Assembly (NCBI GenBank): GCA_017481395.1
Contig: JAFUPE010000037.1
Span: 1 to 17,282 of the forward strand
DNA: 17,282 bases
Source of the DNA: Ruminococcus sp.
GTDB taxonomy: Bacteria; Bacillota_A; Clostridia; Oscillospirales; Acutalibacteraceae
Direction of reading: 5' to 3'
Position numbers and translations under genes: made by a program. How positions within the stretch are numbered: the first letter of the stretch is position 1; the number at the start of each line of letters is the position of its first letter. Positions 7,024 through 13,902 of this stretch are shown one piece after another. The notes under the pieces were generated by a model. That model was given only the letters and a program-made list of their open reading frames with translations, did no database searches and was not told where the DNA came from.

Positions 7024-8278
7024 ATCTCTTTTCAGCCGATTTTTAACCAACAAAAAGGTATTATTTATTGCTTCGGTGGTTTTTGCTTTTATTTTCTGGA
7101 TTCTTACAGCCGATAATATTACTAAAACCTTTACAGAAGTGCCCGTTAAGTATAATCTGCCCGAGTCAGTATCGCAGGAGCTTGAAATTTTCAGTGCCAG
7201 CGACGAGTTTGTGTCGGTTACCGTTGACGGCAAGCGCGTTGCCGTAGACGCCTTAAGTGTAGAAAATTTCTTAGCTACAGTTGACCTTTCTGACGTTACC
7301 GAAGCAGGAGAGAAGAGCTTTAACGTAAACGTTAAATGCTCCGAAAATTTAAATCTTGACATTTCAAAAGTAGAGCCTTCGAATATTACCCTGATGATTG
7401 ACCGCCCTATGACTAAAACCGTAAAGCTTAAATATGACTTTACCTATAGTCCGGAAGGCTATTATGTAGATAATAATGTTCCCGATACTGTTGAGGTTTC
7501 GGGTCCCGAAAGCTATGTAAATCAAGTGAAATGTGCCTATATAAGCGGTAACGTAACCTCTCATAATGCAACTACCGTAACCAACAACTATAAAATTGTT
7601 CTCTATGACAATGAAAATCCCCATAGTGTTGATGCAAACGTTATCAATAACGAGTATCTGAAGCTAAGCTATAATAACGTTGACGTAACCTTCAAATATC
7701 TGGTGCTTAAGGAAAATGTGCCTTTCTCGGTTATAACCGAAGAGGGAATAGAAATATCTGATTTGTATTTTTCAACAAGTCCCAACAGCTTAACTGTTGC
7801 AGTCCCCGAATCTGCACTTGATGAAAACGGCGAATTTAAGTCGATTCCCATTAATATAGGCAGGCTTTCACAGTATAAAACTGATATTTATCATTTGACT
7901 ACACCCTTAAGCGACGTTATCGGAAATGATATTGTAAACAAGACCGACGGTATCGAAAAGGTAGGCTTAAGGCTTGATTTTTCTGCTCTCAGCTCAGAGA
8001 CCATCGAAGTTCCTGCATCACGCTGTGTTGTTAAGAACTTACCCGACGGCTATACCTACAATACTCCCGATAAATTCAGCATAGTTGTTATCGGAACCAA
8101 GTCAGCTCTTAATAACGTTGACCCCGAAAAGGTAGATGTTGTTTTTGATTTTGAATCGGTTATCCCTTCTGACGATAAATATGTTGATGTACCTGTTGCC
8201 GTTAACCTTAATGTTGAGGGCTTTTGTTGGTGCTATCGCGAGTCACAGACCTCAAGCGTATTGCTTAGTGCCGAGTAA
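7013..8278 (+). CDS. cdaR: YbbR-type regulator of CdaA
   Basis: CdaR is a membrane-anchored extracytoplasmic protein that binds CdaA and modulates its cyclase activity. The 421-residue chain has a short basic N-terminus, one membrane anchor (about residues 16-32, KVLFIASVVFAFIFWIL), then an extracellular region of roughly four YbbR repeats. Repeat openings such as FTEVPVKYNLP, VKLKYDF, NVPFSVITEEG and TIEVPASRCVV are visible. ATG 7013 is chosen over an in-frame start at 6989 because AAAAGGAGG (6994-7002) lies ten nt before it, whereas 6989 would place that site inside the coding region. It overlaps the end of cdaA by 11 nt and is followed directly by a strong terminator. No glmM gene follows, unlike the usual cdaA-cdaR-glmM order. 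Confidence 0.9.
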   Translation: MKNKSLFSRFLTNKKVLFIASVVFAFIFWILTADNITKTFTEVPVKYNLPESVSQELEIFSASDEFVSVTVDGKRVAVDALSVENFLATVDLSDVTEAGEKSFNVNVKCSENLNLDISKVEPSNITLMIDRPMTKTVKLKYDFTYSPEGYYVDNNVPDTVEVSGPESYVNQVKCAYISGNVTSHNATTVTNNYKIVLYDNENPHSVDANVINNEYLKLSYNNVDVTFKYLVLKENVPFSVITEEGIEISDLYFSTSPNSLTVAVPESALDENGEFKSIPINIGRLSQYKTDIYHLTTPLSDVIGNDIVNKTDGIEKVGLRLDFSALSSETIEVPASRCVVKNLPDGYTYNTPDKFSIVVIGTKSALNNVDPEKVDVVFDFESVIPSDDKYVDVPVAVNLNVEGFCWCYRESQTSSVLLSAE

Positions 8279-8284
8279 ACTGTT

Positions 8285-8316
8285 AAGCCACAGAGTTTTA
8301 TGCTCTGTGGCTTTTT
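8285..8316 (+). terminator. rho-independent terminator after cdaR
   Basis: AAGCCACAGAG (8285-8295) pairs perfectly with CTCTGTGGCTT (8303-8313) around a 7-nt loop and is followed by T-residues to 8316. It ends the cdaA-cdaR unit, yet only 14 nt remain before the next start codon, so the acetyltransferase would depend on readthrough or on a promoter inside cdaR. Confidence 0.88.
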
Positions 8317-8329
8317 GTCAGGTGATATT

Positions 8330-8950
8330 ATGAATAATAAAAACAAAGATTTATTTATACGTCTTGTGCGTGAAAGCGACGCCGAAGCTTTGTCGCAGAT
8401 TTATAAGCCATATGTAGAAAGAACTGCTGTATCTTTCGAGTATGTTGCCCCCGATACTGAAAAATTCAGAAACAGAATCAAAGAGAAAATTGCTGAATAT
8501 CCCTTTATTGTTGCGGTTTACAAGGATGAAGTTGCAGGGTATGCTTATGCATCAACCTTTATGCCGAGACCCGCCTACAAGCATTCCGTCGAAACTACTG
8601 TTTATATCAACGAAAAATATCATGGGAAGGGAATAGGCAAAAATCTATACCTTGCCCTCGAAAAACTTTTAAAGCTGCAGAATGTACTCAGCCTTAATGC
8701 TTGTATTGCTTGTGCAGACGTACCGGATGAAACATTAAATAATAATTCAATGCTTTTTCACGGCAGAATGGGCTACAGATATGTAGGCAGGTTTAACGCT
8801 GCAGGATACAAGTTTAACAGATTTTACGATATGATTTGGATGGAAAAGCTAATTTCAGAGCCGAATACGCCTTTTGCCGATTATGTGCCTTTTTGCTCTG
8901 TTTTAAAAGAAGCCGAGGATATATTGTCGGAATTTAATTTATGTTTATAA
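8330..8950 (+). CDS. GNAT-family N-acetyltransferase
   Basis: This 206-residue protein is a GCN5-related acetyltransferase of the phosphinothricin/YncA-like subgroup. It shows the opening IRLVRESDAEALSQIY (residues 10-25), SFEYVAP (35-41), a candidate catalytic Glu88 in HSVETTVYIN, and the acetyl-CoA pyrophosphate loop HGKGIG (98-103). FHGRMGYRYVGRF (143-155) is the usual C-terminal strand-loop of the subgroup. Related proteins acetylate the amino group of small molecules such as methionine sulfoximine or phosphinothricin analogues, but the substrate here cannot be told. ATG 8330 follows AGGTGA (8320-8325). An upstream in-frame ATG at 8300 lies in the terminator loop and is not used in my call. 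A C-terminal extension of about 30 residues beyond the fold (from EPNTPFADY) has no assigned role. Confidence 0.85.
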   Translation: MNNKNKDLFIRLVRESDAEALSQIYKPYVERTAVSFEYVAPDTEKFRNRIKEKIAEYPFIVAVYKDEVAGYAYASTFMPRPAYKHSVETTVYINEKYHGKGIGKNLYLALEKLLKLQNVLSLNACIACADVPDETLNNNSMLFHGRMGYRYVGRFNAAGYKFNRFYDMIWMEKLISEPNTPFADYVPFCSVLKEAEDILSEFNLCL

Positions 8951-8982
8951 CAAAACTGTAAACTAAAGTAACAGCATACCTC

Positions 8983-9012
8983 TTGCAATGCTTACCTTTT
9001 AAGTGGTATACT
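8983..9012 (+). promoter_or_regulatory. candidate promoter for the PASTA kinase-like gene
   Basis: TTGCAA (8983-8988) and TATACT (9007-9012) are separated by 18 nt, with an extended-10 TG at 9004-9005. Transcription would begin near 9019. The box layout resembles the one before cdaA (TTGCAA plus extended -10). Confidence 0.6.
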
Positions 9013-9061
9013 ATAATAAATAGTTATGCCTAAGTTGCTGATTTGACAGGAGATGATTTGA

Positions 9062-10729
9062 GTGTCATTATGTATTGGTTGCATGCGTGAAATCGCAGAT
9101 AACGTAATATGTCCTCATTGTTCATTTGATAATACCAAGCATCAGTCTTCACCTTTGCTTCCTTACGGTACAGTTCTTGAAAAACGCTATATAATCGGTA
9201 AGGAAGTAGAAATCAACAGCGAGAGCACACGCTACATCGCTTTTGACCGCGAAAAGGCTGACCGTGTTTACATACGTGAATTTTTGCCTGCTGGCTATAT
9301 TTCTCGTGAGCCTATGAAGGCTAAGGTGAGCGTTGATGCATCGCGTGCTGAAATGTACGAAAAGCTTCTTGATGACTTCGAGAAGATGTTTACCTTCTTA
9401 TCTACAATTTCAGATATGTCTGCAATGAATGAGATTTTAAGTATCTTTCGTGCAAACAATACCTGCTACGTAGTTGAAAAATGCGAAGAAATTATTTCTT
9501 TTGAAGAATATATTTCGCACAAGAGCGGTCATATCGAGTGGGAGGATGCAAGACCTCTCTTTATGCCTGTAATATCTCTTCTTGAAACATTACACAAAAA
9601 CGGATACGGTCACTACGCTGTATCTCCTTCTAATATATATATTACTCGCTCCGGCAAAGCTGTACTTTTCGGTTTTGCTTCAGCCTATGCCAGAAAGAAA
9701 GGCTCTGTTTTAAAGCCTCAGCTTGTTTCTGGTTGTGCGGCTCCCGAGCAGTACGAGAACAATTTTCCTATTGATGCTATTACCGATATTTACGGTTTTA
9801 TGGCTACACTTTTCTTTGCACTTACAGGAAGCTTGCCTGCAAACGCCAACGAGCGTTTGACCAATGGCGTACTTCTTATGAGCACTACTACCGTTAAACG
9901 TTTACCGCCTCACGTTGTAACTGCTCTTGCCAGTGGCTTACAAGTTAAGCGAGAAAACCGAATTACTGATTTTATAGAGCTTAGAAGCCAACTTTCTGTA
10001 GCTCCTGCGGTTAAGGCTATTCAGGATGAAATTAGCCGTACCGCAAGTATGGCAAACGTTTCAAAGCCTAAGAAAAAGCGTCATGGCATGTCTCCGCTTT
10101 CAGTGGGTATTATTGTTTTGGTTGTAGCTTTGGCTGTCTTTATGGCAATCGGATTTGCTATTTTAGGTGCAATGTATCCCGATGTACCCGATAATACTGA
10201 CCCTTCGGGGGCATCTGCTTCTGTAGAGACTAATCCGCCTCCTGTTACCGAAGTAGGTTGGACAGGTCCAACTATTGAAGATTATCAGGGTCAGGATTAT
10301 GAAACTGTAAGTAAATATCTTTTGCAGGAGTATAACATCTCTACGTATATGCAGTCATATTCCGACTCTCGTGATGGCTATAGTGACGAAATTGACAAGG
10401 GATGTATTATTTCGCAGAACCTTGCAGTGGGTACACCAATAGATACTGAAAGCGGTATGATTATTGTGTTTAAGGTAAGCCGCGGCTCTCTTGAGGTTGA
10501 GCTTCCAAATGTTGAGGATATGAGCCTTAGTGCCGCTGCTACAAAGCTTGCCAATATGGGATTTACTGTCTATGAGGATCCCACAGGTAAGCCCAGTGAA
10601 AAGGTAGCAAAGGGCAATGTAATCGGATATCGCGATTATGAAGCAGGTGACGAGGTTACTCCTAATACCGAGATTTATCTTGTGTTAAGCTTAGGTAACG
10701 TATCTACCGAGCCTGGTACCGCAGAATAA
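9062..10729 (+). CDS. zinc-ribbon / pseudokinase / transmembrane / PASTA protein
   Basis: The 555-residue protein resembles PrkC/Stk-type kinases, which sense cell-wall muropeptides. Domains in order are a zinc ribbon (Cys4, Cys7, Cys17, Cys20), a kinase-like fold (about 41-310), a basic stretch (336-341), one membrane helix (about 347-370), a Pro/Thr-rich linker and two PASTA-like repeats (about 402-475 and 479-545). The kinase fold keeps structural marks such as Asn191, APEQY (227-231) and TDIYGFMATLFFALTG (241-256). The ATP lysine of VAIK is Arg72 (VYIREF), HRD is HYA (184-186), its following lysine is Ser188, DFG is replaced (LFGF, 202-205), and the glycine loop is degenerate. I infer a catalytically dead scaffold or sensor. 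The GTG start is set by AGGAGA (9048-9053), eight nt upstream, and by the zinc-ribbon cysteines close to the N-terminus. No PP2C phosphatase is adjacent. Confidence 0.85.
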   Translation: MSLCIGCMREIADNVICPHCSFDNTKHQSSPLLPYGTVLEKRYIIGKEVEINSESTRYIAFDREKADRVYIREFLPAGYISREPMKAKVSVDASRAEMYEKLLDDFEKMFTFLSTISDMSAMNEILSIFRANNTCYVVEKCEEIISFEEYISHKSGHIEWEDARPLFMPVISLLETLHKNGYGHYAVSPSNIYITRSGKAVLFGFASAYARKKGSVLKPQLVSGCAAPEQYENNFPIDAITDIYGFMATLFFALTGSLPANANERLTNGVLLMSTTTVKRLPPHVVTALASGLQVKRENRITDFIELRSQLSVAPAVKAIQDEISRTASMANVSKPKKKRHGMSPLSVGIIVLVVALAVFMAIGFAILGAMYPDVPDNTDPSGASASVETNPPPVTEVGWTGPTIEDYQGQDYETVSKYLLQEYNISTYMQSYSDSRDGYSDEIDKGCIISQNLAVGTPIDTESGMIIVFKVSRGSLEVELPNVEDMSLSAAATKLANMGFTVYEDPTGKPSEKVAKGNVIGYRDYEAGDEVTPNTEIYLVLSLGNVSTEPGTAE

Positions 10730-10731
10730 AC

Positions 10732-10758
10732 AAAGGTGGGATTTATTCCCACCTTTTT
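10732..10758. terminator. terminator between the PASTA gene and the convergent regulator
   Basis: AAAGGTGGGA (10732-10741) pairs perfectly with TCCCACCTTT (10747-10756) around a 5-nt loop and continues into T-residues. It strongly ends the plus-strand gene. For the minus strand the trailing run is weaker (interrupted by G at 10731 complement), but it may also serve the convergent gene. Confidence 0.88.
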
Positions 10759-10768
10759 GTAAATCAGT

Positions 10769-11461
10769 TTATCTTGATTTTGACTTTAACTTGCTTTCTG
10801 CGTGCTGAATCAGGTTAAACAGCGAGCTTGAAAGCTTAGGATAGTCCTCGGTTATGTTTTCGGACGAGTATTTAATTTCGCTAAGCTTTTCGATATATTC
10901 ATTTTCGCTATTTAAGTCTGTTGATGCTTCGAATCTTGTAGAGTAAACTTTCATTTGTGCTTCCGAGTATCCCTGATAGGTTGCCTTAGGAATAGCAAAC
11001 ATACTCTGGTTATTTTCTGAGCTTGCCGAGTAAAGTGTTCTGAAAACCTTGTATAAAGCAAGCATCAGGTAGTTTGATATGTTAGCAGTCAGGGCCTTGC
11101 TGTTGGCTTTAATAAGCATATCGTAAATTACCGTCAATGAGTTTGAAAGTATCTTTTTGTTGAGCAAAGGAACAAGCGAAGCTTTGCCGGCAGCCGACTC
11201 AATACTATCTTCGGTGTCGGGTATATCCTCGAACCTCAGCATTGCTCCCGAACGCTCGGGCGTCCTGCCTAAAAGGAAGTCGCAGGAAACTGAGTAGTAA
11301 TCAGAAACTTTAATTAAAAAGTCAAGTCCGCATTCACGTATTCCTTTTTCGTAATGTGAAAGAAGTGCCTGAGAAATTCCTAAATCCTCGGCAACCTGCT
11401 TCTGAGAATATTTCTTTTCTTTTCTCAGCATTGTTATTATTCTCGGAAAATCCTTGTTCAT
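10769..11461 (-). CDS. XRE-family transcriptional regulator
   Basis: This 230-residue protein has an N-terminal Cro/C1-type helix-turn-helix (about residues 6-64). The YSQKQVAEDLGISQALLSHYEKG segment carries the two DNA-contacting helices, and the domain closes with SCDFLLGR. The remaining 165 residues are predicted to be mostly helical, with a long serine- and asparagine-rich stretch, and resemble no domain I recognise. They could bind a ligand or mediate oligomerisation. The ATG (complement of 11459-11461) has only a weak ribosome site (AAGTGAG in the complement). A consensus promoter and an overlapping palindrome lie directly upstream, which suggests autoregulation. It is convergent with the pseudokinase gene and divergent from the histidine phosphatase gene; which of these it controls is unknown. 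Confidence 0.88.
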   Translation of the reverse strand: MNKDFPRIITMLRKEKKYSQKQVAEDLGISQALLSHYEKGIRECGLDFLIKVSDYYSVSCDFLLGRTPERSGAMLRFEDIPDTEDSIESAAGKASLVPLLNKKILSNSLTVIYDMLIKANSKALTANISNYLMLALYKVFRTLYSASSENNQSMFAIPKATYQGYSEAQMKVYSTRFEASTDLNSENEYIEKLSEIKYSSENITEDYPKLSSSLFNLIQHAESKLKSKSR

Positions 11462-11478
11462 ATTATCAGCTCACTTTC

Positions 11479-11493
11479 TATACTTATAGTATA
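11479..11493. promoter_or_regulatory. palindromic operator candidate for the XRE regulator
   Basis: TATACT (11479-11484) and AGTATA (11488-11493) form a perfect inverted repeat around TAT. The right half is exactly the -10 box of the minus-strand promoter, so a bound dimer would block it. Small XRE proteins commonly bind such short palindromes and repress themselves. The assignment is inference, as the AT-rich gap makes palindromes fairly common. Confidence 0.45.
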
Positions 11494-11516
11494 TTATTTA
11501 TTTTACTAATTGTAAA
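11488..11516 (-). promoter_or_regulatory. promoter of the XRE regulator
   Basis: On the minus strand, TTTACA (complement of 11511-11516) is followed after 17 nt by TATACT (complement of 11488-11493). Both boxes are five of six matches. The start of transcription would be near 11481, about 20 nt before the ATG. Confidence 0.7.
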
Positions 11517-11536
11517 TACAAAATAGGAGGAATTTT

Positions 11537-12160
11537 ATGAAATCCTATACTATTCACTTTATCCGCCATGGAGATATTGCCGAAACAAAAAGCGGTGCTT
11601 ACATAGGTGTTACCGATGTTTCTCTTTCAGAAAAGGGCAGACAGGAGCTAATTGAGCTTGATAAAAACTATCGCTATCCTTTTGCACCCGTGCTTTTTTC
11701 GAGTCCCCTTAAGCGTTGCATCGAAACCTGCGAAATTATTTATCCCGATAAAACTCCTATTACTGTTGACGAGCTTTCAGAAATCAACTTTGGCTTGTGG
11801 GAAGGAAAAACCGCCGACGAGCTTAAAGATAACGTGGATTTTAACAAATGGCTTTCAGGTGACACTTCAGTAAAACCGCCCGAGGGCGAAAGCAGTGCAG
11901 ACTTTACCCGCAGAGTTTGTCTTATGTTCCAGAAAATTGTTGAGGGACTTGTATCTACAGGTCACACCGAGGCGGTAATTGTCACTCATGGCGGTGTAAT
12001 TATGACTTTAATGGCTGTTTACGGCTTGCCTCAGGCAAAACCTTTTGAATGGGCTTGTGATTCTGGTTGCGGCTACTCTATAAGAGTTACGCCTATGCTT
12101 TGGCAAAGGGATAAAGTCAGCGAGGTATTTCAAATTTTGCCTATAGTTGTTGAGGAATGA
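11537..12160 (+). CDS. histidine phosphatase family protein
   Basis: The 207-residue protein belongs to the phosphoglycerate mutase-like histidine phosphatases. The phosphate-accepting motif is Arg10-His11-Gly12 in HFIRHGDI. Arg60 in SSPLKRCIETC, Glu82 in ELSEINFGLWEG and His151 in VTHGGV complete the active-site set, so it should be active. The family includes alpha-ribazole phosphatases (CobC), broad phosphatases and phosphoglycerate mutases, and the exact substrate is not visible. No cobalamin genes are nearby, so I give no symbol. An AGGAGG site (11525-11530) sits well before the ATG. I found no convincing plus-strand promoter in the 75-nt divergent gap. The stop overlaps or abuts the start of the next phosphatase gene, so the two are one operon. 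Confidence 0.9.
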   Translation: MKSYTIHFIRHGDIAETKSGAYIGVTDVSLSEKGRQELIELDKNYRYPFAPVLFSSPLKRCIETCEIIYPDKTPITVDELSEINFGLWEGKTADELKDNVDFNKWLSGDTSVKPPEGESSADFTRRVCLMFQKIVEGLVSTGHTEAVIVTHGGVIMTLMAVYGLPQAKPFEWACDSGCGYSIRVTPMLWQRDKVSEVFQILPIVVEE

Positions 12161-12162
12161 AT

Positions 12163-12888
12163 ATGAAGCTTTTGTTTGATATGCATACTCATATCCTGCC
12201 ACGTGTTGACGATGGTGCAAAAAGTATTGAGGAAAGCTTAATTCTTATTAACAGGCTTCGACGTGCAGGAGTTACAGACATCTGTCTTACACCGCATTAC
12301 TACACTCATAAAGAAAGTTTGTCTGATTTTGTTAATCGAAGAAATAAGGCTTTTGCAGAGCTTAGTTCTTATGTAAATGGTGATGTCAGCCTTCATTTAG
12401 GTGCTGAAGTTTTTGTTACAAAATATCTGTTTTCAAATGATGAGGATTTAAAATCAGTATGCTATAGTGGTACAAAATGTATGCTTACCGAATTCCCTTA
12501 TTCTTCAACCTTCGAGGGTGAATCTATGGTGCTTATGAATAAGCTTATAAGCAATTACGATATTACTCCTGTGCTTGCTCATGTTGAGCGATACCCTTAC
12601 CTTTTAAAGCATCCCGGCAAGATTGAAGAGCTTATTGATATGGGTATAATTATTCAGTCAAATGCTTGTTCGTTTACTGAATTCCCTTTGAAACTAAAGC
12701 TTACAAAGCTTCTCAGAAATGGATATATCGGCGTTATCGGCAGTGATACACATTCCTTAAGCCGTAATTCGCCCGATGCTTTTTCTTTACTTAACGAGCA
12801 TATATCAAAAAAGCTTAATCAAAGCATAATTTCAGATATCAATACTCTTAGCGGCGAAATATTAAATCTAACACAAACCTCTCTGTAA
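12163..12888 (+). CDS. PHP-type phosphatase of the CpsB/CapC/YwqE family
   Basis: The 241-residue protein matches the PHP-fold, metal-dependent tyrosine phosphatases that act on capsule/exopolysaccharide kinases. Metal ligands are visible in order: His8 and His10 (DMHTH), Asp17 region (RVDDGAKS), His45 (LTPHYY), Glu82 (LGAEVFV), His140 (LAHVERYPYL), and Asp195 and His197 (GSDTHS). ATG 12163 is preferred because GAGGA (12152-12156) is six nt upstream. An in-frame ATG at 12157 directly touches that site and would only add two residues. In many relatives the gene lies in a capsule cluster beside a BY-kinase. Here there are no polysaccharide or kinase genes, so its target is unclear. The stop codon lies in the loop of a terminator. 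Confidence 0.85.
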   Translation: MKLLFDMHTHILPRVDDGAKSIEESLILINRLRRAGVTDICLTPHYYTHKESLSDFVNRRNKAFAELSSYVNGDVSLHLGAEVFVTKYLFSNDEDLKSVCYSGTKCMLTEFPYSSTFEGESMVLMNKLISNYDITPVLAHVERYPYLLKHPGKIEELIDMGIIIQSNACSFTEFPLKLKLTKLLRNGYIGVIGSDTHSLSRNSPDAFSLLNEHISKKLNQSIISDINTLSGEILNLTQTSL

Positions 12889-12907
12889 ATTACGCAGAGA
12901 GGTTTTT
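12876..12907 (+). terminator. terminator of the two-phosphatase operon
   Basis: AACCTCTCTG (12876-12885) pairs perfectly with CAGAGAGGTT (12895-12904) around a 9-nt loop that contains the TAA stop of the PHP phosphatase gene, and T-residues follow to 12907. The left arm is coding sequence, so the last codons are constrained by the terminator. Confidence 0.88.
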
Positions 12908-12916
12908 CTATGATAA

Positions 12917-12928
12917 ATTTTGCAAAAT
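12917..12928. promoter_or_regulatory. 12-bp palindrome upstream of the RpiR promoter
   Basis: ATTTTGCAAAAT is a perfect palindrome 26 nt before the -35 box of the RpiR-type regulator gene. It might be an operator, but its AT-rich composition leaves chance as a real alternative. Confidence 0.25.
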
Positions 12929-12953
12929 ATATTTTTAAATCCTGCAAAAATCA

Positions 12954-12982
12954 TTGAATTTTGTGGCATATTATGATAAAAT
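12954..12982 (+). promoter_or_regulatory. promoter of the rpiR-baiN-cmk-plsC-ispH run
   Basis: TTGAAT (12954-12959) is followed after 17 nt by TAAAAT (12977-12982) with an extended-10 TG at 12974-12975. It is the only good promoter I see before this five-gene run, giving a leader of about 30 nt to the ATG at 13018. Confidence 0.65.
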
Positions 12983-13017
12983 AAATCGATTATGAAATTC
13001 TCGAAGAAGGTTATATT

Positions 13018-13902
13018 ATGGTAACACATCTTTTAGGGCGAATAGATATGAAGCTTTCATCTATGTCCAAAGGGCAGAAGCTGATTGCTCATTTTATAGA
13101 ACAACATTACGACCAAGCGGCGTTTCTTACTGCAAGCAAGCTTGGCGAGCTTGTAGGTGTCAGTGAAAGTACAGTTGTGCGTTTTGCCACAGAAATAGGC
13201 TACAGCGGTTATCCTGAGCTTCAAAAAGCAATGCAGGAAATGATTAAGGACAAGCTTACCTCTGTTCAGCGAATAGACGTAACAGCCGCCAAAATTGAGA
13301 ACAATGACGTTCTGGGTACTGTTTTAAATCAGGATATCCAGAAAATCCGTCACACTATCGAGGAAACGTCGCGAGAGGACTTTAAGCGAGCTGTAAATTC
13401 TATTATTAACGCAGAGCATATTTACATTTACGGTGCTCGCTCTGCATCGGCACTTGCTAACTTTTTAGGTTATTACTTCGGTCTTATTTTTGATAATGTT
13501 CATATTATTACAACGGGTAGCCGTAGCGGTGTTTACGAAGGTCTTTTCAGAATTTCTGACAAAGATGCTCTTATCGGTATCAGTTTTCCTCGCTATAGCA
13601 GAGTCTCGGTAAACGCTATGAGCTTTGCACACTCCCGCGGTGCATCCACAATTTCTATAACAGATAATATGCTTTCTCCTTTGGTGCCTCACAGTTCGTC
13701 GGTGCTTATTGCACGTAGCGATATGGCATCTGTTGTTGATTCCCTGGTGGCTCCTCTATCGCTTATTAACGCACTTATTGTTGCAACTGTTATTGAGAAG
13801 AAGGATGACGTAAAAGCTACCTTTGAAGCATTAGAGTCAGTATGGAATGAGCAAGGCGTATACGCAAGCTCAGAGCTTCAGTTTGGCGGTGACAAGGTAT
13901 GA
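13018..13902 (+). CDS. MurR/RpiR-family transcriptional regulator
   Basis: The 294-residue protein has an N-terminal RpiR helix-turn-helix (about residues 1-78, with the recognition part ASKLGELVGVSESTVVRFATEIG at 39-61 split across two helices) and a C-terminal sugar isomerase (SIS) domain (about 125-260; IYIYGARSASALANFLGYYF is its first strand-loop-helix). SIS regulators usually bind phosphosugars and control sugar or amino-sugar genes. Here the next genes are a flavoprotein, cmk, plsC and ispH, not sugar genes, so the ligand and targets are unclear. An AAGAAGG ribosome site (13004-13010) precedes ATG 13018. Its stop overlaps the start of the next gene (ATGA), showing translational coupling. 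Confidence 0.9.
   Translation: MVTHLLGRIDMKLSSMSKGQKLIAHFIEQHYDQAAFLTASKLGELVGVSESTVVRFATEIGYSGYPELQKAMQEMIKDKLTSVQRIDVTAAKIENNDVLGTVLNQDIQKIRHTIEETSREDFKRAVNSIINAEHIYIYGARSASALANFLGYYFGLIFDNVHIITTGSRSGVYEGLFRISDKDALIGISFPRYSRVSVNAMSFAHSRGASTISITDNMLSPLVPHSSSVLIARSDMASVVDSLVAPLSLINALIVATVIEKKDDVKATFEALESVWNEQGVYASSELQFGGDKV

Noticed and set aside
8300..8329. ATG 8300 as start of the acetyltransferase
   Set aside because: It lies in the loop of the cdaR terminator and has no ribosome site; ATG 8330 follows AGGTGA and matches the family N-terminus better.
9043..9048. TTGACA as a -35 box just before the PASTA gene
   Set aside because: No -10 box at the right distance; a matching -10 would fall inside the coding region. 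The TTGCAA/TATACT pair upstream is better placed.
9062..12907. A defence island or new phospho-signalling system made of pseudokinase, XRE regulator and two phosphatases
   Set aside because: The genes lie in separate transcription units in different orientations, with terminators between them, and no mobile-element or defence signatures. Adjacency alone does not support a system.
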